From Saprospiraceae bacterium (GTDB taxonomy: Bacteria > Bacteroidota > Bacteroidia > Chitinophagales > Saprospiraceae): 54,364 nt of DNA. This document shows positions 9,197 to 16,724 of the stretch, one piece after another; the first letter of the stretch is position 1; every line of letters starts with the position of its first letter. Location: positions 1 to 54,364 of the forward strand of contig JAIBCI010000043.1 in the NCBI GenBank assembly GCA_019694255.1, written 5' to 3'. Below the pieces are notes generated by a model. It saw nothing but the letters and a program-made list of their open reading frames with translations. It was not told the origin of the DNA and did no database searches. A program made the translations under genes and the position numbers.

Positions 9197-10822
9197 ATGA
9201 ACATCAAAGTATCAGCAAAGGTATTTGTTTTTTGGGTCCTCTTGACTTCTTTGGGTTGGGCTCAGAAAGGTAAATCCACTACGATGTCGTTAGTTGAAAA
9301 TCCAAAGCCTTCCAAAGTAGTTAATATTGTCGATTCTACTGATTACAATAAGGCTAAAATCATATTTAATAAGTTGGTTTCGGCCAGAGGAGATTTGCGT
9401 TTGCCGGTTCCCAAATTTGAAATGACAGGCACCAGTAATTGGGTTGCTTATATGGATTATGATGCAGGCGAAATAGCGATCGAAAATAAAGCATATGATG
9501 TAACCGCTTCCTTCGGTGACAATCAGGATGCGGCAATAGCGTTTTTACTGGGACATGAGTTGACACACTATTATGAAAAACATGCCTGGAAAAAGGGATT
9601 CGCTTCAGAATACAGAGATCTCGATATTGGCATGAAAATAGATACAACACAGGATGATGTCGCCAATGAGACACAGGCAGATTACCTGGGTGGTTTTCTG
9701 GCATACACTGCCGGTTATGGCATTTTTGACAAAGGGCCGGAGCTGATTGCAGCGCTTTATAAAAAGTATAACCTTCCTGATAAACTGAAGAAGTATCCGT
9801 CGCTTTCTGACAGGCAAAAGATTACTTCCCGGACAAGGGACAAAATCAAAGATCTTGTTCGTGTCTTCGAATTAGCCAATATGTTAACGGTAACAGCTAA
9901 CTTTACCGCTGCATCCAGGTGCTATGAATATATTCTTAAAACGTATCAGAGCCGGGAGATTTACAACAATCTGGGAACTGCTATTTTACTGGATGCAATG
10001 CAATATTTCACAGTTACTGAACTTAAGTATGCTTATCCCATTCAGCTTGATCTTAGTACCAATGCTCAAAATGGTCTTGCCAACATCCGTACAAAACAAA
10101 TCCGGGAGGCCTTGCTTCGTTTTGAATCTGCCTTAAGCCTGGATCCGGATTATCTTCCTGCATATCTCAATAAAGCTTGCGCCTATGCTTTACTCGGCGA
10201 CACATCAAGGGCAAGATTTTATTGTTCCATTGAGGCGAGACAAAGGGCAGAACAAAAATCAGATTCATTAACGTTGGGAAAAATCGAAGTTCTGGAAGGG
10301 ATTCTTGAGGCGCAAGCAGGACGTGAAGACAATGCCAGAAAATTATTTGAACAAAGCGCAAGCAGGGGAAACTTCATAGCACTCAGTAATCTGAATACGA
10401 TAAATAAACAACCTCCTCCTGTGTTATCAGAGGGCAGAGCAACCGCAAAGACAGAGAAAATTGATAATCTGAGCCTTCAAAGTTTGATTGCCGAAAATAG
10501 GTTTCCCAATTTAAAATCAACACCTATCGAGTCAGGAATTAATTGTAATGTAGTTGACGGTGCATGGGCAGGTTCTTTTGTTTTGATGTATGAACAGGAT
10601 GATGCGACAACTTACTTTCTCGCAACGAAGCCAGGGTATGCTATGGCAACAGCAAAAGGTATTAAATTAGGTGCCGGAATCAAGGATGTAACCAGCCAAT
10701 ACGGAGATCCAAAATCAAGTATTTTGACACCCAATGGACTGATTATTGCCTATAGCAGTTTGTTGTTTATTTTCGACAGCAACAATAAGCTAAAACAATG
10801 GATGATCTATAAAACAACTTAA
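9197..10822 (+). CDS. secreted M48-like zinc metalloprotease with TPRs (second copy)
   Basis: Signal peptide 1-22 (ending SLGWAQ). The zinc site is HELTH at 120-124, with Glu158 in ETQAD as probable third ligand and GGFLAYTAGYG after it. TPR-like helices run from about 225 to 400, including FESALSLDPDYLPAYLNKAC. The C-terminal 110 residues form a separate beta-rich module. It is clearly related to the protease at 5204-6790 through the protease and TPR parts, but the C-termini differ. The next gene follows after 10 bases. TATCTTTA at 9185-9192 resembles a -7 box but would leave almost no leader. Confidence 0.78.
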   Translation: MNIKVSAKVFVFWVLLTSLGWAQKGKSTTMSLVENPKPSKVVNIVDSTDYNKAKIIFNKLVSARGDLRLPVPKFEMTGTSNWVAYMDYDAGEIAIENKAYDVTASFGDNQDAAIAFLLGHELTHYYEKHAWKKGFASEYRDLDIGMKIDTTQDDVANETQADYLGGFLAYTAGYGIFDKGPELIAALYKKYNLPDKLKKYPSLSDRQKITSRTRDKIKDLVRVFELANMLTVTANFTAASRCYEYILKTYQSREIYNNLGTAILLDAMQYFTVTELKYAYPIQLDLSTNAQNGLANIRTKQIREALLRFESALSLDPDYLPAYLNKACAYALLGDTSRARFYCSIEARQRAEQKSDSLTLGKIEVLEGILEAQAGREDNARKLFEQSASRGNFIALSNLNTINKQPPPVLSEGRATAKTEKIDNLSLQSLIAENRFPNLKSTPIESGINCNVVDGAWAGSFVLMYEQDDATTYFLATKPGYAMATAKGIKLGAGIKDVTSQYGDPKSSILTPNGLIIAYSSLLFIFDSNNKLKQWMIYKTT

Positions 10823-10832
10823 TAAATTGAAG

Positions 10833-11990
10833 ATGAAAAACAATGTCATATCAAACTTACTGTGTCTGCTAATCAGTGGACAGATCTATGCTCAGACCTC
10901 TCCGCTGATTCTTGTTTCTGCACAAAGTGAAATTACGTATAAAGGGCAGAATGGAAAAAAAGTCAATATTGGTCCCGGCGCGCTGTTGGCCTTAAATGGT
11001 AGTATTAAAATTAAAGGAAAATTGCCCGTTGTATTGCTATGCAATGAAGGATTTAATATCCTGCCCGAAGGGAAGACCGATTTAAGTAAAATTTGTGGAG
11101 GAAATACCTCGGTCAAATCCATTGGAATTGATGGGGCATATGCTGATGCAATTCTAGCTTCCACTGAACTAGCATACCTCAATCGTGATCAGGTCAACGA
11201 ATGGTCAATGGTTCGGGATCCTAAAAATGCTGCCGGCGATGGTTGGGGTGTTGGCGAGAAAGGTGGCTGGGGCGTTGGAGAGAAAGGCGGCTGGGGTGTT
11301 GGAGAGAAAGGCGGTTGGGGTGTTGGAGAGAAAGGTGGCTGGGGTGTTGGTGAGAAAGGTGGCTGGGGCGTTGGTGAGAAAGGTGGCTGGGGCGTTGGTG
11401 AGAAAGGTGGCTGGGGTGTTGGTGAGAAAGGCGGTTGGGGTGTTGGTGAGAAAGGCGGCTGGGGTGGTAGTGGAAATTTTGTTCACCTGATTATGCCGAT
11501 CGGAAAAGTGAATGGAAAAATGATCCGGTTTTCCTGGTCTCAACCTGCAGGACCTAAAAAATACCTCCTTAGAGTGATGGATCAAAATGGACTGATCATC
11601 GACTCTGTCGCTGTCACGGATACTTTCATCAATCTGGATTTATCAAAGCGCCCGTTGGTTGCAGGTACGCGCTATTCCTGGAATGTGACCACAGTTGAAG
11701 GACAAATGGTGAAATCAAATGAATTGCCCTTCGAATGGGCACCGGGTGATCCGAAGAAAGCGATTCAGAATAAAATGTCCAAGTCAAAAATATATTATAA
11801 ACTGGATGCTTCAGCCAAAGCAATGATGGAAGCAGTGGCATATGAAGAGCAGGCGATGTGGTATCATGCGGCGGATATATATGCTAAAACCAAAAGTCAG
11901 GACAAGCAGAATAACCTGGTTAAAATGATGGCGGCAGCATTCTGGACGAGAGGCAAACAGGACGTAATGGCAAGCGAGGCTTTGAAATAA
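10833..11990 (+). CDS. secreted FecR-like / FN3-like protein with nine GWGVGEKG repeats
   Basis: Signal peptide (to about residue 20, ending GQIYAQ). The N-terminal beta domain (about 25-85, KKVNIGPGALLALNGSIKIK) is FecR-like. Residues 137-208 are nine exact GWGVGEKG octapeptides, followed by a degenerate tenth copy, GWGGSG. An FN3-like domain follows (about 222-302: FSWSQPAGPKKYLLRVMDQN, then RYSWNVTTVEG), then a helical tail. ATG at 10833 was preferred to TTG at 10827. It lies 10 bases after the metalloprotease and 2 bases before the second caspase gene, so the three are almost surely one transcript. Function unknown; the repeat may bind a polymer, surface or protein. Confidence 0.7.
   Translation: MKNNVISNLLCLLISGQIYAQTSPLILVSAQSEITYKGQNGKKVNIGPGALLALNGSIKIKGKLPVVLLCNEGFNILPEGKTDLSKICGGNTSVKSIGIDGAYADAILASTELAYLNRDQVNEWSMVRDPKNAAGDGWGVGEKGGWGVGEKGGWGVGEKGGWGVGEKGGWGVGEKGGWGVGEKGGWGVGEKGGWGVGEKGGWGVGEKGGWGGSGNFVHLIMPIGKVNGKMIRFSWSQPAGPKKYLLRVMDQNGLIIDSVAVTDTFINLDLSKRPLVAGTRYSWNVTTVEGQMVKSNELPFEWAPGDPKKAIQNKMSKSKIYYKLDASAKAMMEAVAYEEQAMWYHAADIYAKTKSQDKQNNLVKMMAAAFWTRGKQDVMASEALK
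11241..11456 (+). repeat. nine tandem 24-bp coding repeats (GWGVGEKG)
   Basis: Nine in-frame 24-bp units run without a gap, with a partial tenth from 11457. All differences between units are synonymous third-position changes in glycine codons, and each unit encodes the identical octapeptide. The unit length is a multiple of three, so copy-number change keeps the frame; this also explains the spurious open frames in other phases and on the other strand. Confidence 0.97.
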
Positions 11991-11992
11991 TT

Positions 11993-14023
11993 GTGAAGTA
12001 TTTAAAGTTTCACAATATACTGGTTAACCTGTTGCTCTGCACACTGACGGTAACGCATGCGCAGCAGACAAAGGGAGTTTCACCTTCCGAGGCCAATACA
12101 GCACCAGTTTCACTATCCAAAACATGGGCCGTCATTATTGGAATTTCGGATTATCAGAATAATGACGTTCCTGATCTGTCCTATGCTAACCGCGACGCAA
12201 CGGCATTTGCTGATTTTTTAAAAAGCCCGGGAGGAGGAGCTTTAGACGAACTTCACATCCGATTGCTGATTAATGAACAGGCGACCATGGCACAGTTTGC
12301 TGCTGCAATGGACTGGCTGCTTGATAAAGTAAAGGAAGGAGACAAGGCGATCATTTATTTTTCAGGGCACGGTGATGTTGAACGGAAGACTATCACCCAG
12401 CCAGGTTTCTTGTTATGCTGGGATGCACCCTCCAGGGTTTATATGGGAGGCGGTGCTTTCGGGCTCGCCTATCTGCAGGAAATCGTATCGACACTCAGTA
12501 CTGAAAGAAAAGCCAAAGTCATTCTTATTACGGATGCCTGTCACTCAGGTAGATTGGCTGGGTCTGAAATTGGCGGAATGCAAGCTACCGCAGCAAATCT
12601 CTCCAAACAATTTGCCAACGAGGTCAAATTGATGTCTTGCCAGGCCAATGAACTTTCCCTGGAAGGTCCGCAGTGGGGTGGAGGTCGTGGTGTTTTTTCA
12701 TATTATCTCATTAAAGGTTTAAAAGGGTTTGCTGATCAAAATAAAGACGGGTTAATCACTTTGTACGAGATCGAAAAATATCTGAGCGATAAGGTTCCGC
12801 CGTCCACGGCTCCAAAGTCCCAGATTCCGGTAGCATTCGGGTCAAAGAATACCGTTATTTTTAAAGTGGACCCGGAGAGTCTTAAAGCGATTCTCAACGA
12901 AGAAGGTGAGGCGTTATCCAACAGTGAAAGCGTAGCATCCAGAAATTCACAGGCTAATACAGTCAGTTCTTCTATCGGAAGTGTCTTTGAGAAATACGCA
13001 GCATTCAAAGCAGCGATTGCAAAGAAAAATCTTTTGGTTCCTGAAGAAGGTTCAGCATATCAGTATTATTTGCAACTAAAAGATGAACCAGCGGTGTCCG
13101 CAGAAATTAATTCGCTGAAATCTGAGCTTGCTGCAGCGCTCCAGGATGAGGCACAGCAGGCAATCAATAAATACCTTGAAGCCGACTTACAGGAAATGAA
13201 TAGTAGGTGGACCAATGATGCCAAATATGATCGATTTGTCAGGTATCTATCAAAGTCTGCAGAACTCTTGGGATCTTCCCATTATCTTTATAAGTCAATC
13301 AGGGCCAGGCAGTATTATTATGAAGGACTAATTCTGCGTTTAAAGGGAGACAATGAAAATAAACGCAGTTTTTATGCAGAAGCGCTTACAAAGGAAAAAC
13401 AGGCCTTGTCATATGATAGTTCAGCTTCTTATGCCTTCAATGAGTTGGGTTACATCTATAAGAAATTAGAGCAACCAGACAGTGCGTTGATCAATTTCAA
13501 TAGAGCCATACAGATTTCACCGAATTGGGTCATGCCCGCGATCAATAATCTCAATACTTGCAGGCAATTTAAGCTTATCGATGAAGCAGAGATCATAGCG
13601 AAAAGTTTGAAGGCCATGGATTCAACATCTTATCTTACTAATTTTAACCTTGGGGCCTATCGTTCTGATCTTCGACAATGGAAGATTTCTGCGGATCATT
13701 TCCGACGATCCCTTGAGGCTAAGCATGATGACAGAGATGCGTTGTATAATCTGAGTTATGTTTATTTCAATTCAAAAGATTATACTAGTGCGGAAAATGT
13801 AGTGAATAATTTATTTCAGATTTATCCAGATGATAAAGATCTGTACATTGCCATGACTTGCATCAAATATCAACAAGGACAGAAAGACGAGGCGCTAAAA
13901 GTTTTGGAAGAAGGGTTCAAAAAAGGGTTTAATAATATGGTCGGGTTGGAAGCTGAGTCGGTACTGGCAGACTTTATTAAAAGCAAAGATTATCTTGACC
14001 TTAAAAAAAGATACGCCAAATAA
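11993..14023 (+). CDS. secreted caspase-family peptidase with EF-hand-like loop and TPR tail
   Basis: A second clan CD peptidase. Signal peptide 1-24 (ending THAQQ). The caspase domain covers about 43-285: WAVIIGISDYQ, catalytic His126 in IYFSGHGD and Cys183 in ITDACHSGR. Near its end DQNKDGLITLYE (248-259) matches a canonical EF-hand calcium loop, suggesting calcium dependence. The region after about 330 is helical, and TPRs run from about 440 to 670 (SASYAFNELGYIYKKLEQPD, DALYNLSYVYFNSKDY). It lacks the DxDGDExDG signature of the first metacaspase. The start is GTG at 11993, 2 bases after the previous stop; no earlier ATG fits. It is the last gene of the cluster and convergent with the next gene. 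Confidence 0.85.
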   Translation: MKYLKFHNILVNLLLCTLTVTHAQQTKGVSPSEANTAPVSLSKTWAVIIGISDYQNNDVPDLSYANRDATAFADFLKSPGGGALDELHIRLLINEQATMAQFAAAMDWLLDKVKEGDKAIIYFSGHGDVERKTITQPGFLLCWDAPSRVYMGGGAFGLAYLQEIVSTLSTERKAKVILITDACHSGRLAGSEIGGMQATAANLSKQFANEVKLMSCQANELSLEGPQWGGGRGVFSYYLIKGLKGFADQNKDGLITLYEIEKYLSDKVPPSTAPKSQIPVAFGSKNTVIFKVDPESLKAILNEEGEALSNSESVASRNSQANTVSSSIGSVFEKYAAFKAAIAKKNLLVPEEGSAYQYYLQLKDEPAVSAEINSLKSELAAALQDEAQQAINKYLEADLQEMNSRWTNDAKYDRFVRYLSKSAELLGSSHYLYKSIRARQYYYEGLILRLKGDNENKRSFYAEALTKEKQALSYDSSASYAFNELGYIYKKLEQPDSALINFNRAIQISPNWVMPAINNLNTCRQFKLIDEAEIIAKSLKAMDSTSYLTNFNLGAYRSDLRQWKISADHFRRSLEAKHDDRDALYNLSYVYFNSKDYTSAENVVNNLFQIYPDDKDLYIAMTCIKYQQGQKDEALKVLEEGFKKGFNNMVGLEAESVLADFIKSKDYLDLKKRYAK

Positions 14024-14053
14024 ATTTCAAGTCTGATAAGTTGTTGATGTGGT

Positions 14054-14956
14054 TTATAGATTGGCTGGGTAATATTTATTTTGTATCATTTCGTTAAATG
14101 CCTTCTGCACGGCCGGCTTGTCTTCTTTGTAAGTGACGCCAAACCATTGTGATCTGCTTTCAAGTACGGCAACGCGGACTTCACCGGCATCAATCAGGTG
14201 CTGAATTAGTTCCGGGATAAAAAATTCTTCTGTCAAGGGATCACTGCAGTTGCTTAAAAACTGCGAAAAATGGTCTCCAGCATATTTGAAATATCCTGAA
14301 TCAAATCCCCAGATGTTCATAGACACAAGACTGTTGAGAGATAATTTTACTTCCTGATTTCCTTCATTGTAAAATGCATAATCATCTGCTTGCTGAATTC
14401 CTTTGCATTCTTTGACATATTGAAGATAGCCTTCATCATCCTGGGTACAAACACCACGATTCACTGCCCCGTGATCCGACAGCGTGTATCGCATTGGATA
14501 AGCAATTACTGCATATCGGTTTTCATTTACAGTCCCATTGGTAAGTGCATTGAATAGCGCGTCGATGGCAGGTCGTCCATAATAATCATCCGCATTGATC
14601 ACGCCAAATGGTTCATGGATTACATTCCTGGCCACCCAGACCGCATGGCCTGTGCCCCAGGGCTTGGTTCGCTCAACAGGAGACTGATGTGGTGCCGGAA
14701 GATCATTCAATTCCTGGTATACATAGTGTAGTTCGATGCGGTGTGACCAGAGTTTGTCAAATCGTTCTTTGAATTCATCTGCAAAACTCTTTCGAATGAT
14801 AAAGACTATTTTTGTGAATCCTGACTGGATGGCGTCATAAATGGAATAATCTATAATAGTTTCCCCATTGGGTCCAAATCCATCGAGCTGCTTCAGTCCG
14901 CCATAACGACTTCCCATTCCTGCAGCGAGTACCAGTAAACTTGCTTGATGTTGCAT
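14054..14956 (-). CDS. NDP-sugar pyrophosphorylase-like nucleotidyltransferase
   Basis: A GT-A fold nucleotidyltransferase transferring a nucleotide to a sugar phosphate or similar acceptor. The N-terminal signature LVLAAGMGSRYGGLKQLDGF binds the NTP. WGTGHAVWVARNVI and the metal-binding NADDYYG are also present. It covers the catalytic domain only, with no left-handed beta-helix acyltransferase tail of the GlmU type. The acceptor cannot be told from the sequence. A TAACTTTG box lies 18-25 bases upstream. It is transcribed alone, convergent with the caspase cluster. Confidence 0.8.
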   Translation of the reverse strand: MQHQASLLVLAAGMGSRYGGLKQLDGFGPNGETIIDYSIYDAIQSGFTKIVFIIRKSFADEFKERFDKLWSHRIELHYVYQELNDLPAPHQSPVERTKPWGTGHAVWVARNVIHEPFGVINADDYYGRPAIDALFNALTNGTVNENRYAVIAYPMRYTLSDHGAVNRGVCTQDDEGYLQYVKECKGIQQADDYAFYNEGNQEVKLSLNSLVSMNIWGFDSGYFKYAGDHFSQFLSNCSDPLTEEFFIPELIQHLIDAGEVRVAVLESRSQWFGVTYKEDKPAVQKAFNEMIQNKYYPANL

Positions 14957-14973
14957 GATGAAAAAAAATCATG

Positions 14974-14981
14974 CAAAGTTA
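14974..14981 (-). promoter_or_regulatory. -7 promoter box for the nucleotidyltransferase gene
   Basis: On the minus strand this reads TAACTTTG, a full match to TAnnTTTG, about 18 bases before the start codon. No good -33 TTTG was found. Confidence 0.4.
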
Positions 14982-15078
14982 ATGTATTAATCTTTGCGAT
15001 AAAGGCCTTAATATTGAAATTAAGTTGTCTTCTCGTACAAATTCTAATGAGTGAATGGCAGTCTTGTAAAGGGCAGAT

Positions 15079-15116
15079 TATATAAAATAAAAAGCCCCGC
15101 AGTATTTGCGAGGCTT
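15079..15116 (-). terminator. intrinsic terminator after the DUF1501 gene
   Basis: AAGCCCCGCA (15092-15101) pairs with TGCGAGGCTT (15107-15116) with one mismatch and a 5-base loop. On the minus strand the stem is followed by a T-rich run. It lies 17 bases beyond the DUF1501 stop. T residues on the plus side make it potentially bidirectional. Confidence 0.8.
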
Positions 15117-15133
15117 GTTTTTTATTTCAGATT

Positions 15134-16696
15134 TTAATGATTTCTGATGCTAAGAATTTTAACATTCTGGCTGTTTTGTGAAGCAATTCGAATGACATAG
15201 TTTCCTGAATTAAGATCGGAAGTGTCCATCCTGATCTCATGATGTCCTTCTCCTGTCTTGCCGCTGAATACTGTTTTAATTTCAGAGCCGATGGCATCGT
15301 ATAGACTGATTCTAACATACTCATCACGGGTGTCGAATCCAATGATCGTATACTGATCAGCGGGATTCGGGCTAGTTGTCAACTGTAGCAGGAAGTCCCT
15401 TTTAGAATCATCTTCAACCGCAGTAGTAGTGCAGCCTTCAATCAGCGGAAGTTTTTGGAAATCAGCAAACAGAATTTGTTTGACGATGGAAGGCTCTACC
15501 TGAAACCAATCTATGAGTATACTGGCATAGACTGACCTAAAGTCAATTTGCATGGCAACGCCTTCATCATTTTGCACATTGTCGCTGATCGTAGGATTGT
15601 TACCGATCATGCCTCCTTTAATGCAGGAGCCAAATACAAATAGTGGTGCCGCTGTGCCATGATCAGTTCCGGTGCTGTCATTGGCTTTGATGCGACGTCC
15701 AAACTCTGAAAAAGTCATTCCGATCACACGCTTATCAAGATTATTCTTTTTTAATGAGTCCTGAAATCCTTTCATGGCATCGGACAATTGCTGAAGTAAG
15801 CCTGCGTGTGTGCCCAGTTCATGATCATCAGGATCACATTGGTTTGAGTGTGTATCAAATGTCCCAATACTGACGACATACACTTTGGTCTTCAAACCTC
15901 CTTTAATCAATTGACTTACAATGTTCAGTCTGTCCAATAAAGCATTTCCGGTAGGCGCAATACTTCCTCCTGCTGCGGTATTGGCATTTTTGATGATGTC
16001 ACTATAGCTGGTGTATTGCTGAAGTGTCGTCATGATGTATTTTAGTTCATTCCCGTAGTTGGTAGTAGGAATGGAAGTGCTGTAAATGGGTTGAGGAATA
16101 GTTGTCAATGCAGTTGGGTCATTGATGGCCAGACTAAAATTAACAATCGGTCCCTGACATGTCTCACTGACATTACCTCCAACCGTGATGGCCAAAGGAT
16201 CTGGGTAATCTGTGTTCGGATATCCGGCAGGAAAGGTTGGATGATTGCCCTGGTAATATCTTCCTAGCCAACCGGTTGTAATCATTTGATCTGCCGCCGA
16301 ACCTGAAGTCCAAATATCAGTTGAACGAAAATGTGACCTGTTTTGGTTGGGATAGCCCACGGAATGAACCAGCGATAGGGCGCCGTCGTCGAATAGTGAT
16401 TTCATGCCACCCATCGAAGGATGCAGCGCTGTTTTGTCGCTCAGTTTCAAGCCTAAACTCTCTTTAATCAAAATTTTGTTGCGTGCTTTGTCCAGATTGG
16501 AATATTGATCAAGAGGAAGAACACAGTTGAGTCCATCGTTGCCTCCGGTCAGCTGGATCAACACTAATATTTTATCATTGTCTGGTGATACAAAGTCAAG
16601 GAATGAGTTTCTGGCAATCGCGTTGACAGGAATTCCGTTAATCAACAGCGGAGCTGTTGCCAGTGCGCCTGTTTTAAGAAATGATCTTCTTTTCAT
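15134..16696 (-). CDS. DUF1501 exported protein with T9SS C-terminal sorting domain
   Basis: This 520-residue DUF1501 (sulfatase-like fold) protein has LIQLTGGNDGLNCVLPLDQY near the N-terminus and GTFDTHSNQ and TFSEFGRR in the middle. The N-terminus KRRSFLKTG with a short hydrophobic stretch resembles a twin-arginine signal. Residues 440-520 are a Por/T9SS sorting domain (SPNPADQYTIIGFD, YDAIGSEIKTVFSG, SGNYVIRI), predicting outer-membrane translocation and surface attachment or release. It follows the DUF1800 gene by 28 bases, the usual pairing of these families. The enzymatic role is not established. Confidence 0.88.
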   Translation of the reverse strand: MKRRSFLKTGALATAPLLINGIPVNAIARNSFLDFVSPDNDKILVLIQLTGGNDGLNCVLPLDQYSNLDKARNKILIKESLGLKLSDKTALHPSMGGMKSLFDDGALSLVHSVGYPNQNRSHFRSTDIWTSGSAADQMITTGWLGRYYQGNHPTFPAGYPNTDYPDPLAITVGGNVSETCQGPIVNFSLAINDPTALTTIPQPIYSTSIPTTNYGNELKYIMTTLQQYTSYSDIIKNANTAAGGSIAPTGNALLDRLNIVSQLIKGGLKTKVYVVSIGTFDTHSNQCDPDDHELGTHAGLLQQLSDAMKGFQDSLKKNNLDKRVIGMTFSEFGRRIKANDSTGTDHGTAAPLFVFGSCIKGGMIGNNPTISDNVQNDEGVAMQIDFRSVYASILIDWFQVEPSIVKQILFADFQKLPLIEGCTTTAVEDDSKRDFLLQLTTSPNPADQYTIIGFDTRDEYVRISLYDAIGSEIKTVFSGKTGEGHHEIRMDTSDLNSGNYVIRIASQNSQNVKILSIRNH

Positions 16697-16724
16697 TGCT
16701 GTGTTTTTTCAGTTTGAAATAATA

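Noticed and set aside
11241-11456. Possible CRISPR-like array
   Set aside because: Units are 24 bp, contiguous without spacers, and in frame in a secreted protein.
11185-11585. Long open frames in another phase and on the minus strand across the GWGVGEKG array
   Set aside because: They exist only because a 24-bp repeat without stops keeps all phases open; outside the array they have no family features.
246-14023. Classical phage-defence island
   Set aside because: No integrase, restriction, nucleotide cyclase, TIR, reverse transcriptase or STAND gene is present, and the proteins are largely exported.
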